Below are positions 12,305-24,100 of a stretch of 64,000 nucleotides of DNA, piece by piece. Origin of the DNA: Aptenodytes patagonicus (Eukaryota > Chordata > Aves > Sphenisciformes > Spheniscidae). The notes beneath the pieces were generated by a model. The model was not told the origin of the DNA, searched no databases, and was given only the letters and a program-made list of their open reading frames with translations. Position 1 is the first letter of the stretch. Every line of letters starts with the position of its first letter. The stretch covers positions 930,001 through 994,000 of the forward strand of contig NC_134954.1 of the NCBI RefSeq assembly GCF_965638725.1, in the 5' to 3' direction. Both the position numbers and the translations under genes were made by a program.

Positions 12305-14927
12305 TACCTAGGTGGCCCTTCAGAGCTTAATAGAAAGATAGCATCTTAGGAACTAGCCACAGAACATTATTGGTAGGAGCATTTACAACATTATTCTACA
12401 GCGTTTGCCTGCAGTGTTGCTTTCTTCTTTTAACAGTTGATAAGAAAATGCTAGTTGACTTTTAGGGAGAAAAATTGGCTCAATGCAGAGGATTTTTAGA
12501 AATGCCGCCATAAACATTTCTGACACACACCTTTGTCATTGTCATTTGAAAAGTCCAGTGACAGGTAGTGGTAGTGACTCTTTGCCCAGTACTGTACTCA
12601 CTAGGAAGTGCTTTTGTTATAGTACAGGCTTTTCTGTTTTCTGGATCAGAAGGTTGCTGGTAAATTCCCTTCCTGTTAGCTGTATTTGAGTAATATTCTC
12701 TATGAGGAAAAGAATCAATGCAAATGATAATCCTTCAAAACAGCTGAGACAGCACTGCTTGCCAGAGGGCTGACAAAATGTGAATGAACATTCTCTGATT
12801 TACCAGCGAGGTCCGTTCCTCCAGTGCAAGTATTTAATCTGCTGACAAGGAGATAAGGGACTTTGTACAGCTTAGAGCCCAACCTAACATCACAAATATG
12901 ATACAAACAAGTATACCTTTGGAAGTAATTATAATGCAACATAGTGAATATCTCCTCTGTCTCCAGTTCTGTGCATACAGTTGTAAAGGCTGGTGCAAGT
13001 TCTTGCATATCAGTATGTGCAGGAAGAAAATGTTGTTTCGGAGTGTAAAAAACCTTGCACATTTTCTCACTCCCTGTTAAAAAGTCTGGAATTTTCATTT
13101 CCAAAATTGGCAAAAAAATAGGGTCAGATCCAGTTTTCTCCTAATCAAAGTCTACTCAAGTGCCCAGTTGCCTACTTCATTTACTTCCCAACCATATCCA
13201 TTAGATAAAACTAGTAAGCATAATAAGAAATCAATTGAAGAATGCTTGCTTTCCATCTTCAAACTCATCATTTGTGAATTAATGATAGTTCTTTGTGGTA
13301 TATGAAAGCTTTTCTTTTGTTTTATGATTTGGTGTGAAGTTATGAAACCCTGCATTGTTGCAGGCTTACTCCTGGCAAGAACCAGCTATGAGAAATGTCA
13401 CTGATTAAAACATGCATGTTTTGTTTCCTAGTCATTACTTTGGTCTGATAACATTTTGAAAGCTTAATGGACTGTGGTACTTCTTAGTCTAGTAACTAGC
13501 AGAGACTTAGAAATATAAATTAAATATGTTTCTACTGGAAAGTCCAGGTCAGGGCTGAATAAGAACAAATAAGAGTTTACCAACTCCAAGTGCAGTTTCT
13601 TCTATGCAAAGTAACGTTAGAGCATTGCTCAGCTGAAGTTTGATACCAGGTCAACTTTTATCAGGAGAAGCAAAGTCCAATTCATAAAAATATCCCTACA
13701 TATGCACTTATATGCCCATGACCATGTAAGTATTAGTGACATATTAATCAGATCTGGGTTTTTGCAGATGTAACCTTGTTTTCAGCGAGGAGACTGTCTC
13801 ACTCCTTTCCTATCCCAAGCTATTGACAGTGAGTAGGCTAAGCAGCAGGTGGGGATGGGGAGAAAGCATATGTTCCTCCATTTCTGCAAAGTTTTTTTCC
13901 ACATCTTTTCTCTAATTCCCTACCACTGATCTGTTTAGTGAATTTCCACTCCTCTCATACTAAACAGAAGATGGGGGCCTATGGACAAGAAGGAATTGAA
14001 ATGGTGATAAAGTTTATGTGAAAGTTTATATATCTGCAAGGCAAGGCTGTAGGAAAGACAGTATATTTTATTAGCATAATTCATATAGTTGGGAGAAAAC
14101 AGATGAGCTTTCGGGCATACAAGCCCTTCTTCACTTCTGTGGAATGCGTGCACACATTTTGTTGAGTAATTTCAGTTTCCATGTACTGAAGTAGTGCTCA
14201 CCATCCATGGTTAACTTAAACTTGCCTTTAGCAAAGAACATGAATTCTTTTGAAAAACCCTAAATAAAACTGAGAAGAGTTGTATGGAAATGACTTTTCT
14301 TTTTAAAATCTCTGAAAGGTAGGTACAAGGTGAAGATTGCAGCATGCTGGGTACTCTTTATGCACAGGGTACATGCAGTCTGTGTATACTCTGCAGTTTT
14401 CCTCTTCTAGCCATAAGTATACCTTAGTTTTCACATAATGGAGCAACTCTGGAATGTAGAGTTTGCTTCAAACAGTGGACTTCTCCACTGGCATTATTAC
14501 TAGGATGCCAGTTCTAACTGGAGGTTAGCAGCATTGTCAGGGATCCACGTTAGGTCCGTATTAAGGAGCTACAGCATTTCACATTGGCCATGAGACATTT
14601 ATCAGGTGATAACTACTAGCAGCTATAGACCTGGGCCAAATTCAGATGAAAAACCTAGATGTGAAAAGCCACGTATTGTGTTCAGTGAGCCATTCTGTTG
14701 CCTGAAACTGTGGACTTAGTGATCCAGGACTAAATTAAATAGAAACAGTCCAACGAATGTCCAATTTTACTCAGTCATCCAAATATATTATGATATTATA
14801 GCACTGTGGAGAGCCCTACTGTGGTTGAGATAATTGTGACTGTTAATTTTCAGCCTTGTTGCTAAAGAACATTCCTCTGGAAATGATTACAAAGATGCAG
14901 GAAAACATTATTTGAAAGACAATTACT

Positions 14928-14933
14928 TTTATT
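14928..14933 (-). terminator. Candidate RBP2 polyadenylation signal AATAAA
   Basis: Plus-strand TTTATT reads AATAAA on the minus strand, about 210 nt downstream of the RBP2 stop. It is the first canonical hexamer after the stop. The cleavage site is inferred, not seen. Confidence 0.5.
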
Positions 14934-15143
14934 TAACTCCAGACTGAAAGGCAAAGGAATTTATGATGTTTGTAACTGTTTGATGTTATTTCTATAAAAC
15001 ATATTTGTTTCCATAAACAGGCACAAAATATATTCACATAGCAGTGTCAAAGAATTATTGCAAATCTGGCTTGATTCTTCTTTTTAGACAAAACATAACA
15101 GCATAATAGTGTGATGAAGATCTGGGTAGCTTTCTGGTCAATT

Positions 15144-15197
15144 TTAGTTTTTCTTTTTAAATATCTGATGGCACACCTGGTCTTCACATGTCAGTTC
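15144..15197 (-). CDS. RBP2: RBP2 coding exon 4 (C-terminus and stop)
   Basis: 54 nt including the TAA stop at 15146-15144. The acceptor is ctgtag, in phase with exon 3. It encodes [17 protein letters not shown], which aligns with the human RBP2 tail ELTC..QVCRQVFKKK. The Arg before Gln is His here, and one Asn is added at the end. The match to the family tail and the correct phase make this a firm call despite the short length. Confidence 0.92.
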   Translation of the reverse strand, partial: ELTCEDQVCHQIFKKKN

Positions 15198-18100
15198 CTA
15201 CAGTATTAAAACAATTAGTAAGTATATAGTAGTACAAGTTGTATTTTGCATACATAGCAGATCCTACCAGAAATTACTACAACTGAGCCACCGCATTAAA
15301 AAGATAGGCTTATGAAAAAGAGAACAGAAAGAATAGTGTATTATATGTAACCAATCAGCAGGCACACACCACATGTTGCAGTAATTAGATTTTGACACTT
15401 GAATTGAGCTCTAAGAAGAATAAACGTGAAAAATGCATAAAAATTGCTCTTTAATGCAAGGCTTTTTCACGCTCTATTATTAAAACAATATACTGTAATA
15501 GTTTATAATTCACATGTTACCTCATAATTCATGAGAAGCAATGAAACAAGGAAATAAAAAAGGAGGATGCTTTAAAAAGATGAGGACATTTGTTTCAGAG
15601 ACGTGACCAGCCATTTGTCAGGGGCCAGAACAATATATAATTTTTGCCCAGCGTTGCAGCTGACCTCTTAAAGGTTGGCACACCTGCACATTGCAATGCA
15701 GTCAGTTTGGTTAGTCTTCTGATTAGCCAGCATTCCTGTGCCAAATAAGACTTTGAAGTGAGCTGAAGCTGGCTTTTTGGCCAGCAATTGGCCAAACCTA
15801 CAACAGAGTTTCTGAAGACTGTTGTAAGAATCTACCTGGTCTCTCTGTTTCCACCAGTCTCAGCCTGAATCCTGGTGCCAGCATGTAGAACCTTTGTTAG
15901 GTCAGTTTTTGAATATGTGTTAAAATAGAGCTGAAAAAGTGTACTGGACAGTTGGCTTTTAGTTAGGCGGCAGATAGTGTTTTTTAACTCATTGCTTTGA
16001 CCTTTCAAGCATACAGACTTGAGGCAATGTGCTTGGCCATACCAACTATCTGTAGGGTAAACTTGTGAAGGAATAGATATCTAGATGCAAATCATGAGAT
16101 AGAACAATGAGCTCTCCATAACCTTTCTGCAGCCACCTATTGCACCATCCAACATTATCACGCCCGTTTCTTGATTGCTCTCCCAAGAAACTTTGGAATC
16201 ATTATCATTATATATCTATTATTTTGAAATCTTTCTGGACTTCACTGACTGCTTATTTCCTGCACAGGCTCTTCTGGCCTCTCTTGGACTTGCTTCATTT
16301 GTCTTTGGGCTCCAGCTTACTAACTCAGATGTATGAATGTTTTGACTTTTTTATTGTACTAGCACAAAATAATTGCAGTGTAGGTTGTTTGCAGGATCCT
16401 CTTAAGTATCCAGAGGTTTCTGATCTGTATTACAGCATAGTTTGCTAAAATTTCATAGTGCTTCTTTCAGAACAAAAACCAATATTTTTCTTGCAATCTG
16501 TCCCATACTGTTTTTTTTTTTGTTCCTATCAGTGATTATATAAGAATGAGATGATGTTAGAGGTGCAATGTAACAGGAAGGGTTAATAGGTGGAGGGCAG
16601 TGGACTGGAGCAAAAAAAACACTGCAGGGTTATGACTTAATTGGGAGCAGGTGGAAAGAAATTGAGCATTCCTGAGTTGTAGCAGAGGGAGGATTTCCTT
16701 AGAGTTCAGAGATCAGAGCTGTCTAAATAAAGACCATTCTAACTAGAACAAGTAACAAACCCTTTGAAATGGAAAACCGTACTTTGTTGCAGTCTCAGTT
16801 ATGTGCTATGTATCTGTATAGCAGCCCTTACCAGATGCAGTAGGTCTCCTTCAATCCAGTGCTTCCAGCCCCTGTTTTTCTTTTCACCTTTCTGAACACA
16901 TACCAGTTTGTCACCATCCCAGGTCACTAGTGTCTGCATGAATCAGATAATTAACTTAGATATGTTAATGAGAAGCTTATGAATACATGAAAATAAGCTC
17001 AATCGAACAATGAGAATACACAATTACAGTTGCTTCCTACCATTCCCCATCTTCCTCCTAAAAAAACCCAAATCAACCATTCAACAAAAACCTGAATACA
17101 TTCAAGATGACAACAGCATTTTGATGTGAAGCTTTTACAGTGCTTTGTTGTCATTTCCATGTATTTCTTCACATACACGAATATCAAGTGTTCATACTAA
17201 CTAGTGAATTGCTGAGTGAATTAACAGATACTTGTGCAATGTATGCAAATTGTATTTTTTTTTTCTTGCTGTTTAAAGCCATTAATAAAAAGATTATAAG
17301 GTTTCACGAGTGAAGACCTGGGGGCTTATACCAACTAGTGCCGTGCTAACACCTTTTCTAGCTCAGCATAAAATAACAAGAGGAAGTGTATGTTAATATA
17401 ATCTCATACAATAAATTTATTTATATATTTTCATGCACTTTCACAGAAGACCTTTAAAGAGATGTGATCATAAGTTGGACAACATGCTCTAGCTGACCCT
17501 GCTTGAGCAGAGGGGTTGGACTAGGTGATCTCAAGAGGTCCCTTCCATCCTCAACCATTTCATGATTTGGTGTGATTCAGAGTCTATCACTAATAAACAG
17601 GGTATTGGGTATGCTGATTCTTGTCCAGGAGCAGGATGACCATATCTGTAAGGAAAAGTTCTCTCTACAGACTAAATTCTCTACTCAGATACGCTAGAGT
17701 ACATTCAAAGCAACTTTGTTTGAATTGTTCTAGATTTGAACCATTGTACTCTAGGGAGACATTTAACCATGTATCATAGGCAAATCCTCATCAGAGACCA
17801 GTTACAGTCAGTGGATCAGTTATTAAAAAGCTCCAAGAGTATTGGGAGCTTAATTCATTTTCTAGTTCAGCACTGGATGATTTATTTCTCTTATGAGGGA
17901 GCTTTCTATTAATAATGAGACAAAACTCATTCCATTTCAGTTAACTTCTTTCTTATTTACGGAACTTTTAAGCTACATGCTCTTTAAATTATCCATGCCC
18001 TCTTTACATTTAAATGTTGCCTAGCGGTTTTATTACCTTCATCTAACTTCAATGTGTTTGAGGAACTGTTTTGTTAATAAAATGACCAGAAAATTCTTTT

Positions 18101-21100
18101 AGAGCAGTCCAGAGAATAATGGTACGACATGCTTCTTTTTTCCTTCTCCTCTTGTTAGAAACAAATAATATAATTTGTTTAGAAAAGAATATTAGGCAAA
18201 AATGATTAAACCAGGTAGGGTTATAATTGTACAAGTTGTGTTTCCTTCCTTCCAAATAATTGATAATGAAGAGGAGAGTCTGCAAGTGAAATGATTTTGC
18301 ACAGAAAGGCAATGGCTTTGATAGTGGTGAAGAGCACTAGAGGAGCATTAGTCTACGGATTTAAGGAGTGATGCAACTAATGAGTCCTTAGATCCTTAGT
18401 AATGCCTTCAACTGATCTAAAGAGATGTGGGAGCAATGCTTTAAAGCATAAATTCTGTGACAGGAATATGTCCCACCCAGTACTCACGGGAGAAAGTGAT
18501 AGCAAGAAAATTTAGAAATAGGGATATTCAGGATACTGGAAAAAAATGAGTCGTCTTATTTGACGGCTTGCAGTGCTGTGAATGAGAAATAATTTGGAAG
18601 GAGTCATAGGAATTACACTGCACAAAGTTAGTTTGAGAATGAAAAGTGTTCCATAGTGAATAAACAATGTCTTCTGTTAAATTTGTGCCACTCCAGTGAA
18701 GGATGATGTGAGTTCAAAGGTAAACATGTCCTTTATGCTGCCTATTTCCTGTGGCAATTGCCAAAGCAGAACAGGTCTTGTTAACAGTGAGCTTTGATCG
18801 CAGCTTCACAGAGTTTGGCAGCAAGTTCTGAAACCTTGTTTGTTGAAAAGATACTGATGGAAAAGACAGCACATGTTTGGAGAAGAGCAAGAGAGCTGAG
18901 AGCTGAGTGGAAGAATAAAACTGTGGTAATTGGCTGAAGAGTTGATATGGATAGATTCAGTGAATGATGACAAAGACAGGCAGGTGATGCAAGATTAGCA
19001 AGACTCTGAAGGGGACAGTCAATGGAAATTTAAGATCTACTGGCCTTTCTACCTTTGAAAATCTTGCTTAAGTATTTTAGGGGTGAGAAGAGAGTAAAAC
19101 AGAAGCAGTATTGATACAGAAGCATGAAGCTGATTTCAGTAAGTGAATTTAATTAGTGCTTGTAAGTATTCTTTTCCTCACCGACTTCCGTGATACAGTC
19201 TTGTTTGAATGCCTCACAGGAACAGACTTACTACTTGACTGTCTGTCATAGGAGGTAGGACATGGGCTAACACACAATACGGTCCTTGATCCAAACATTA
19301 CTTGTTCACATATCTCACTGAAAGGTGTCGGAACATATGCCCACAGTTTCCTAGGGGAATTCTGAGCTCAGGTTACTCCTGCAATCCTAAAGATATTAAA
19401 GCATGCACTGCTGGGCCTCTTTGCCTGTCTACCACTGCCACTAGGCCTGCCTCCCGTGAGCTTTGGCTCACATTTTTTTCTTGTCCCTTCCCAAAGCTCC
19501 CTTAAGGTTAATAGCTGAGTGCAGGTTTATTTTTAACAGCGTCCAACTGTTAAACTGTCCAACTGAGGTTGAGCAGGCTCAGATTAAAAATACAGTGTGA
19601 ACCTAGCCATTCAGAACTGAAAATTTATATTAACACAGAGAAAGTCCTAAATTCAAAGGGATGAATTTACAGTTTCATTAAGGAAGATACATAGGTAAAA
19701 ATACAGTTTTGCTACTTTCTAAATATGTAAAGGTGTACCATAGAAAAGCTGGAAAAATCTGAAGATACATAGGTAAAAATACAGTTTTGCTACTTTCTAA
19801 ATATGTAAAGGTGTACCGTGGAAAAGCTGGAAAAATCCCCTACTAGAAAAACATGTAATTAATGATTGTCCTCACATATCTGAGTAACCGTCCTGATTTG
19901 CATTTATAATAAATGCTTGTAGCAGGAAAGAAAACTGTCTCAAGATGCAAATTATTTCTGCTTTATAAAAATCCTCTGATGTCTGTTAAATATTGGGTTT
20001 TTTTTTTTCATGTATTCAGCTGATTTTTGGAACTGCTTGCTCCTGGTGCTGACTGTAGTGTAAACAGATATCAGGTACCAAATTTTTACCTTTAACACTC
20101 GGTTATCCAGTCCTTTGGTATGTTCTTCAAACTCCTTTCCCACAGTGTAATTCAGTTCATAGTTTCTGAAAGTACTGAGTGTTTTTGTTTTAAAATCATC
20201 TCCATCTTGAATAATCTCCTTTGTTTGTTTCAAGTGTTTTGCAATCTTACGAGTCGCAAAATCAATATCTGCCAAAAAACAGAAAAGAGAGTATCACAAT
20301 GAAAATTCCAATATTTGTTACCAAAAATAAAAAGCCACAGCACTTGTATTTATACATAACAAAAAAAAAATTATGTGGAACATAGTTCCACAAATGACGC
20401 TTTTACCTGCAACATTTTGGAGAGAAAAAGGTCATTTCAAATAAAAATAATCTTCTGTTTGCAAGTAGACTTTCAATTTGAGGATCTTCCACTGATTATA
20501 AATTTACTGATTAACAGGGTATCTGTGGGAATGTTGTGAGCAGAGCTACAACATACAACCAGTAGTGAACAGATGCTGGCATGTTAAATCATGCGAATCA
20601 CCAGTTTTTTTGGAGAATGTGAAACAACAGAGGCTATTAAGACTGACATTGCCTTTTTGGCCTCACTCACACATGAAGCTGTGGGAGTGCTATTATCATC
20701 TTATGCCTGGGAGTCATTCCCGTTTCTAAGCATGCAGTGTAAATCATGTAGCTCTTAGGCATATGAGGGTAGTGGTATGTGTCCTGCAGGGTTCCAAATG
20801 TTGGCCACCCCCAAAGGAAGTATCTCAGAATAATATTCCTTTTCAGAAAATAAGCATGTTAGAATGAGTATGTAATCAAGGGGATTTTGGCATGTTACTT
20901 TTATGATGAACCTATAGTCTGTGGGAGTATACAAGAGGTTAATTAATTAATTTAAAAATAATGAAAAATATACTAATGAATAAAAAAAAATCAAATAAAA
21001 GCCTGACTTATCCACTACTGTTAGAAAGTAGACACAGAAATAAATTGTAGTTTAGATGTTAAAGGGAGACAAATTCAAAGTCAAAAGTCAAAAAAGTATC

Positions 21101-24100
21101 AAACTACAGCATTTGACAGTTCCTGTTTAATATTCTGTCAACATTTTATGCAGTACTGATCTCCTTAAAATCCTTATTTTGCTCATGATGAAGACTAACA
21201 TTATAATGTAAACAACTGCTTGCAACTGAATGCATTGAAAGTTACGAAAAGGAGAATATATATTACCATGATGACAGTTTGCCCCAGACAATCCACCTAA
21301 TGCCAGCTGCATTACCATCTGCAATAAATATTTCTGACCAGCTGGCAGTGAATCTTATTATGGTGCTATATGCAAATGAAATAATCTCACATGCTTCTGC
21401 AAGAGATTGAAAAATGGTTTTGGTTTGTTAGCTATCCTTTAGTGGTTTTGCATGCGAGTTAATCATTGTCAGCTCAGCAATGCTACATACTAATGGAGCC
21501 CTCTTTCTTTTGGTAGATTCATTATACTACTTGTGAAGTACTAATCAAGTTGAGTAAGAGGATTGGCTTGAAGAAAATTGTGACTTTTTAACATGGGGAA
21601 TAATGTTCTTGTTCAGTATTTATATTCAAGACTTCTTGGGTATATTTTATCTGCTGTGGTAGATTAAAGGTATCTCTGGGTCTGATTTATGGCCAGGTAA
21701 CATAAAATTTAGTCTTCTCTGAGGAAAAAAAATGTCTAGACTTCTAAAGAAATGCTATTTCTGACTAATGTATTAGTCTTGTAGCTCCTGGAGAAAAAGC
21801 AGGGGAGGTTTTATTAAAGCATGGTTTTCATAACTGCATTTTGAACAATACAAGCAATAAAAATGATATATTGTTCTATTATAGTAGATTAAAATACTTT
21901 GTAACTTGTTTATGATAAAATCAAAGTTTCTGGCTTAAAGGGCAAACCTATTCTTTAATTAAAGTATAGAAATGCTTATGCATTAATTAAAAGGATGGAT
22001 GAATTTTAAAAAAACAAAACCTCAGTGTGCTTTGAATCTGAGCACTTTAATACTTAAAATATCAACCACATGTAAAATTGTGAGAAACAGAGCAGAAGAA
22101 TATCTTTTCACCCTTCCATTCTGAGAATCACCTATAGCCATACGCATCTTTGCATTGTTTGTGGTGTTGTGTTTTTTTGCTAATTCATTGGCAGTTTTTA
22201 ATTAGTATAACTTCTAGTATATATATGCCTGTATACACAAAAAATCATGATGTACTTAGGAAGGGCCAGATCCAGACAATTGGTGCAAATAGCTCCTTCA
22301 TCCCAACCAGTTGCTGGCATTCTTATTGGGAAACTAGTTTGAAAATTTTATCAGAAAGTTCAGTGAGTACCTCTCCAGTACAGTCTGCCCAGGGTAGGCA
22401 ATGAATTGAAGTATTTCCCAGGAAAAATACATCTATATTGCATTCCTTATTCTAACACATTCTTCCTCTTGCTTTGTTTCAGGCTATTGAGTGGGTCAAG
22501 TTCTTTTATTCTTATGAACTGCTACTATCTTTTTTTAAGCAGGCTTCCCAGTATTGGATGCCTGTAGTCCAGACCCCACTGTAGGCTGAATCCATCTGTA
22601 TTTCTCCCAGTTTCCACTGGGATATATAAGATCAGAAAGGGATCAAAAATCCATTGATTTAATAATAACAAAGTCATAATTTATCCACTGACTGAAATGG
22701 TTCTAAAAGGATGCCACTGATATGCAATGAGGAACTGCTGTAGACCAGCTCATGCTAGCATCTATGGTACAAAAAGAATTATAAAATTGAAAATGGATTA
22801 CTTACTCTAAAAGGATCAAAATATAAGGATGATAATAATTAAAGTTTAGTTTAAAGCTGATATAATTAATATTTGTATTATGACAGTTAGACACTAAATT
22901 TTTATTGAATTTGAGTGAAAATCACAGTTTAAATTCTGTAGTAGGTAAATTTAAATTCAAAGAAATGCATGTTATTAGTAGTTGGTATTCTTTTCCCTGA
23001 CATTTTTCCTGAATTTTAAGACAAACACAAGTGAAGTGTTATAGCTCAACTGAAATAAACAATACAAGAATCTCATCTGATGATACCCTGGGAGGGAAGA
23101 AAGGAACAATAATGAGATGGCCACTACAACCAAATGAAAAGATATCATCATAATTACAAATCCTTTTGGAAAGGAAATGTGCATACCACAAATGTTTAAT
23201 TTGCATCCTAAAAAATAAGGAAGGAATAAACCTAAAAAATAAAGAGATCTTTATCAAAATAATTATCAAAAGAGAGTTATCAAATACAATTAAATTTATC
23301 ACTGCAAAGCAAGGCAGAACTAGAGCAGGATGACCATCATGACTGGTGGTTAGAGTAACACCCCACAAAAGTAGGTCAGGTCTTGGAGCAAAGAGCTGAG
23401 ACAGGACTGAAGCTGAGCCAAAGCAGAGAGAATTGGGCTAGAAGCAAGAATTGTAGGTAAGACCAGAAGCTGAGGCAGGCAGTGAGAGAAGCCTGAGGTA
23501 GACGAAGACGTCCTGGAATAGTCAATTTGTGACAACTTGAAGTTGACTTAAGTATCATGCAGACGAACAGGCCCCATGGCTCACTTGCAGTTGGCATATT
23601 TAATGCTGAAATCACATTTCAGTTGCATATAAAGTAGTAATTATTCTTTATGCATAACTGTCAAACCCCAGCACTCAAATAACTTCAGTTAGTGTGTATC
23701 TTACTCCTGAAATTCATGATATTGGCTTAACCATTCTTATTTTTTTCAAAATTAATTTTTTTGTACCTCACAGGTGTATGTGTGTAGTATTTACAGACTT
23801 CCCCAAAGTTATTGAGCTTTTCTCCATAAATGCAAAGGCTAAAAACTATGAATAGTGAAACTTGCCTTTCTCTCTTAAAAGAGTTGAAGCTTTGAGGAAA
23901 TTATAACTATTTTCAATTGTTGAATAATGATGAGAGTTTATTTTTATGTGTTTATGTGTATTTCTCTTTCAATCTGAACAGACAAATAAATTAGAATTAA
24001 GATTCTTTGATGAGAGTAAAACTAGTAGCAAATCAGTTAAAGCATCAAATTTTTCATCTCAGTTAAGGATTTTGTGGTAGTTATCCCTAAGTCAGTCACT

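Larger units (their letters stand above)
6973..14927. other. Gene-poor flank between the LTR and the RBP2 3' end
   Basis: It holds the CR1 tail at 8770, the old repeats at 10590-11570 and exon-like frames B-D. Open frames such as 12715-13113 (minus) lack splice or family signals. 8540-8769 shows nothing I can place. Confidence 0.55.
16934..20089 (-). other. RBP2 intron 2
   Basis: 3,156 bp, GT..AG. It contains the CR1 tail fragment (17481-17570) and the 78-bp tandem duplication (19683-19838). Nothing else is evident. Confidence 0.9.

Noticed and set aside
12715-13113. 132-codon minus-strand open frame
   Set aside because: Overlaps equally open frames on both strands and has no recognisable motif.
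1-15143. Expected COPB2 exons from synteny
   Set aside because: No minus-strand segment resembled COPB2; the gene is presumably further left, outside the window.
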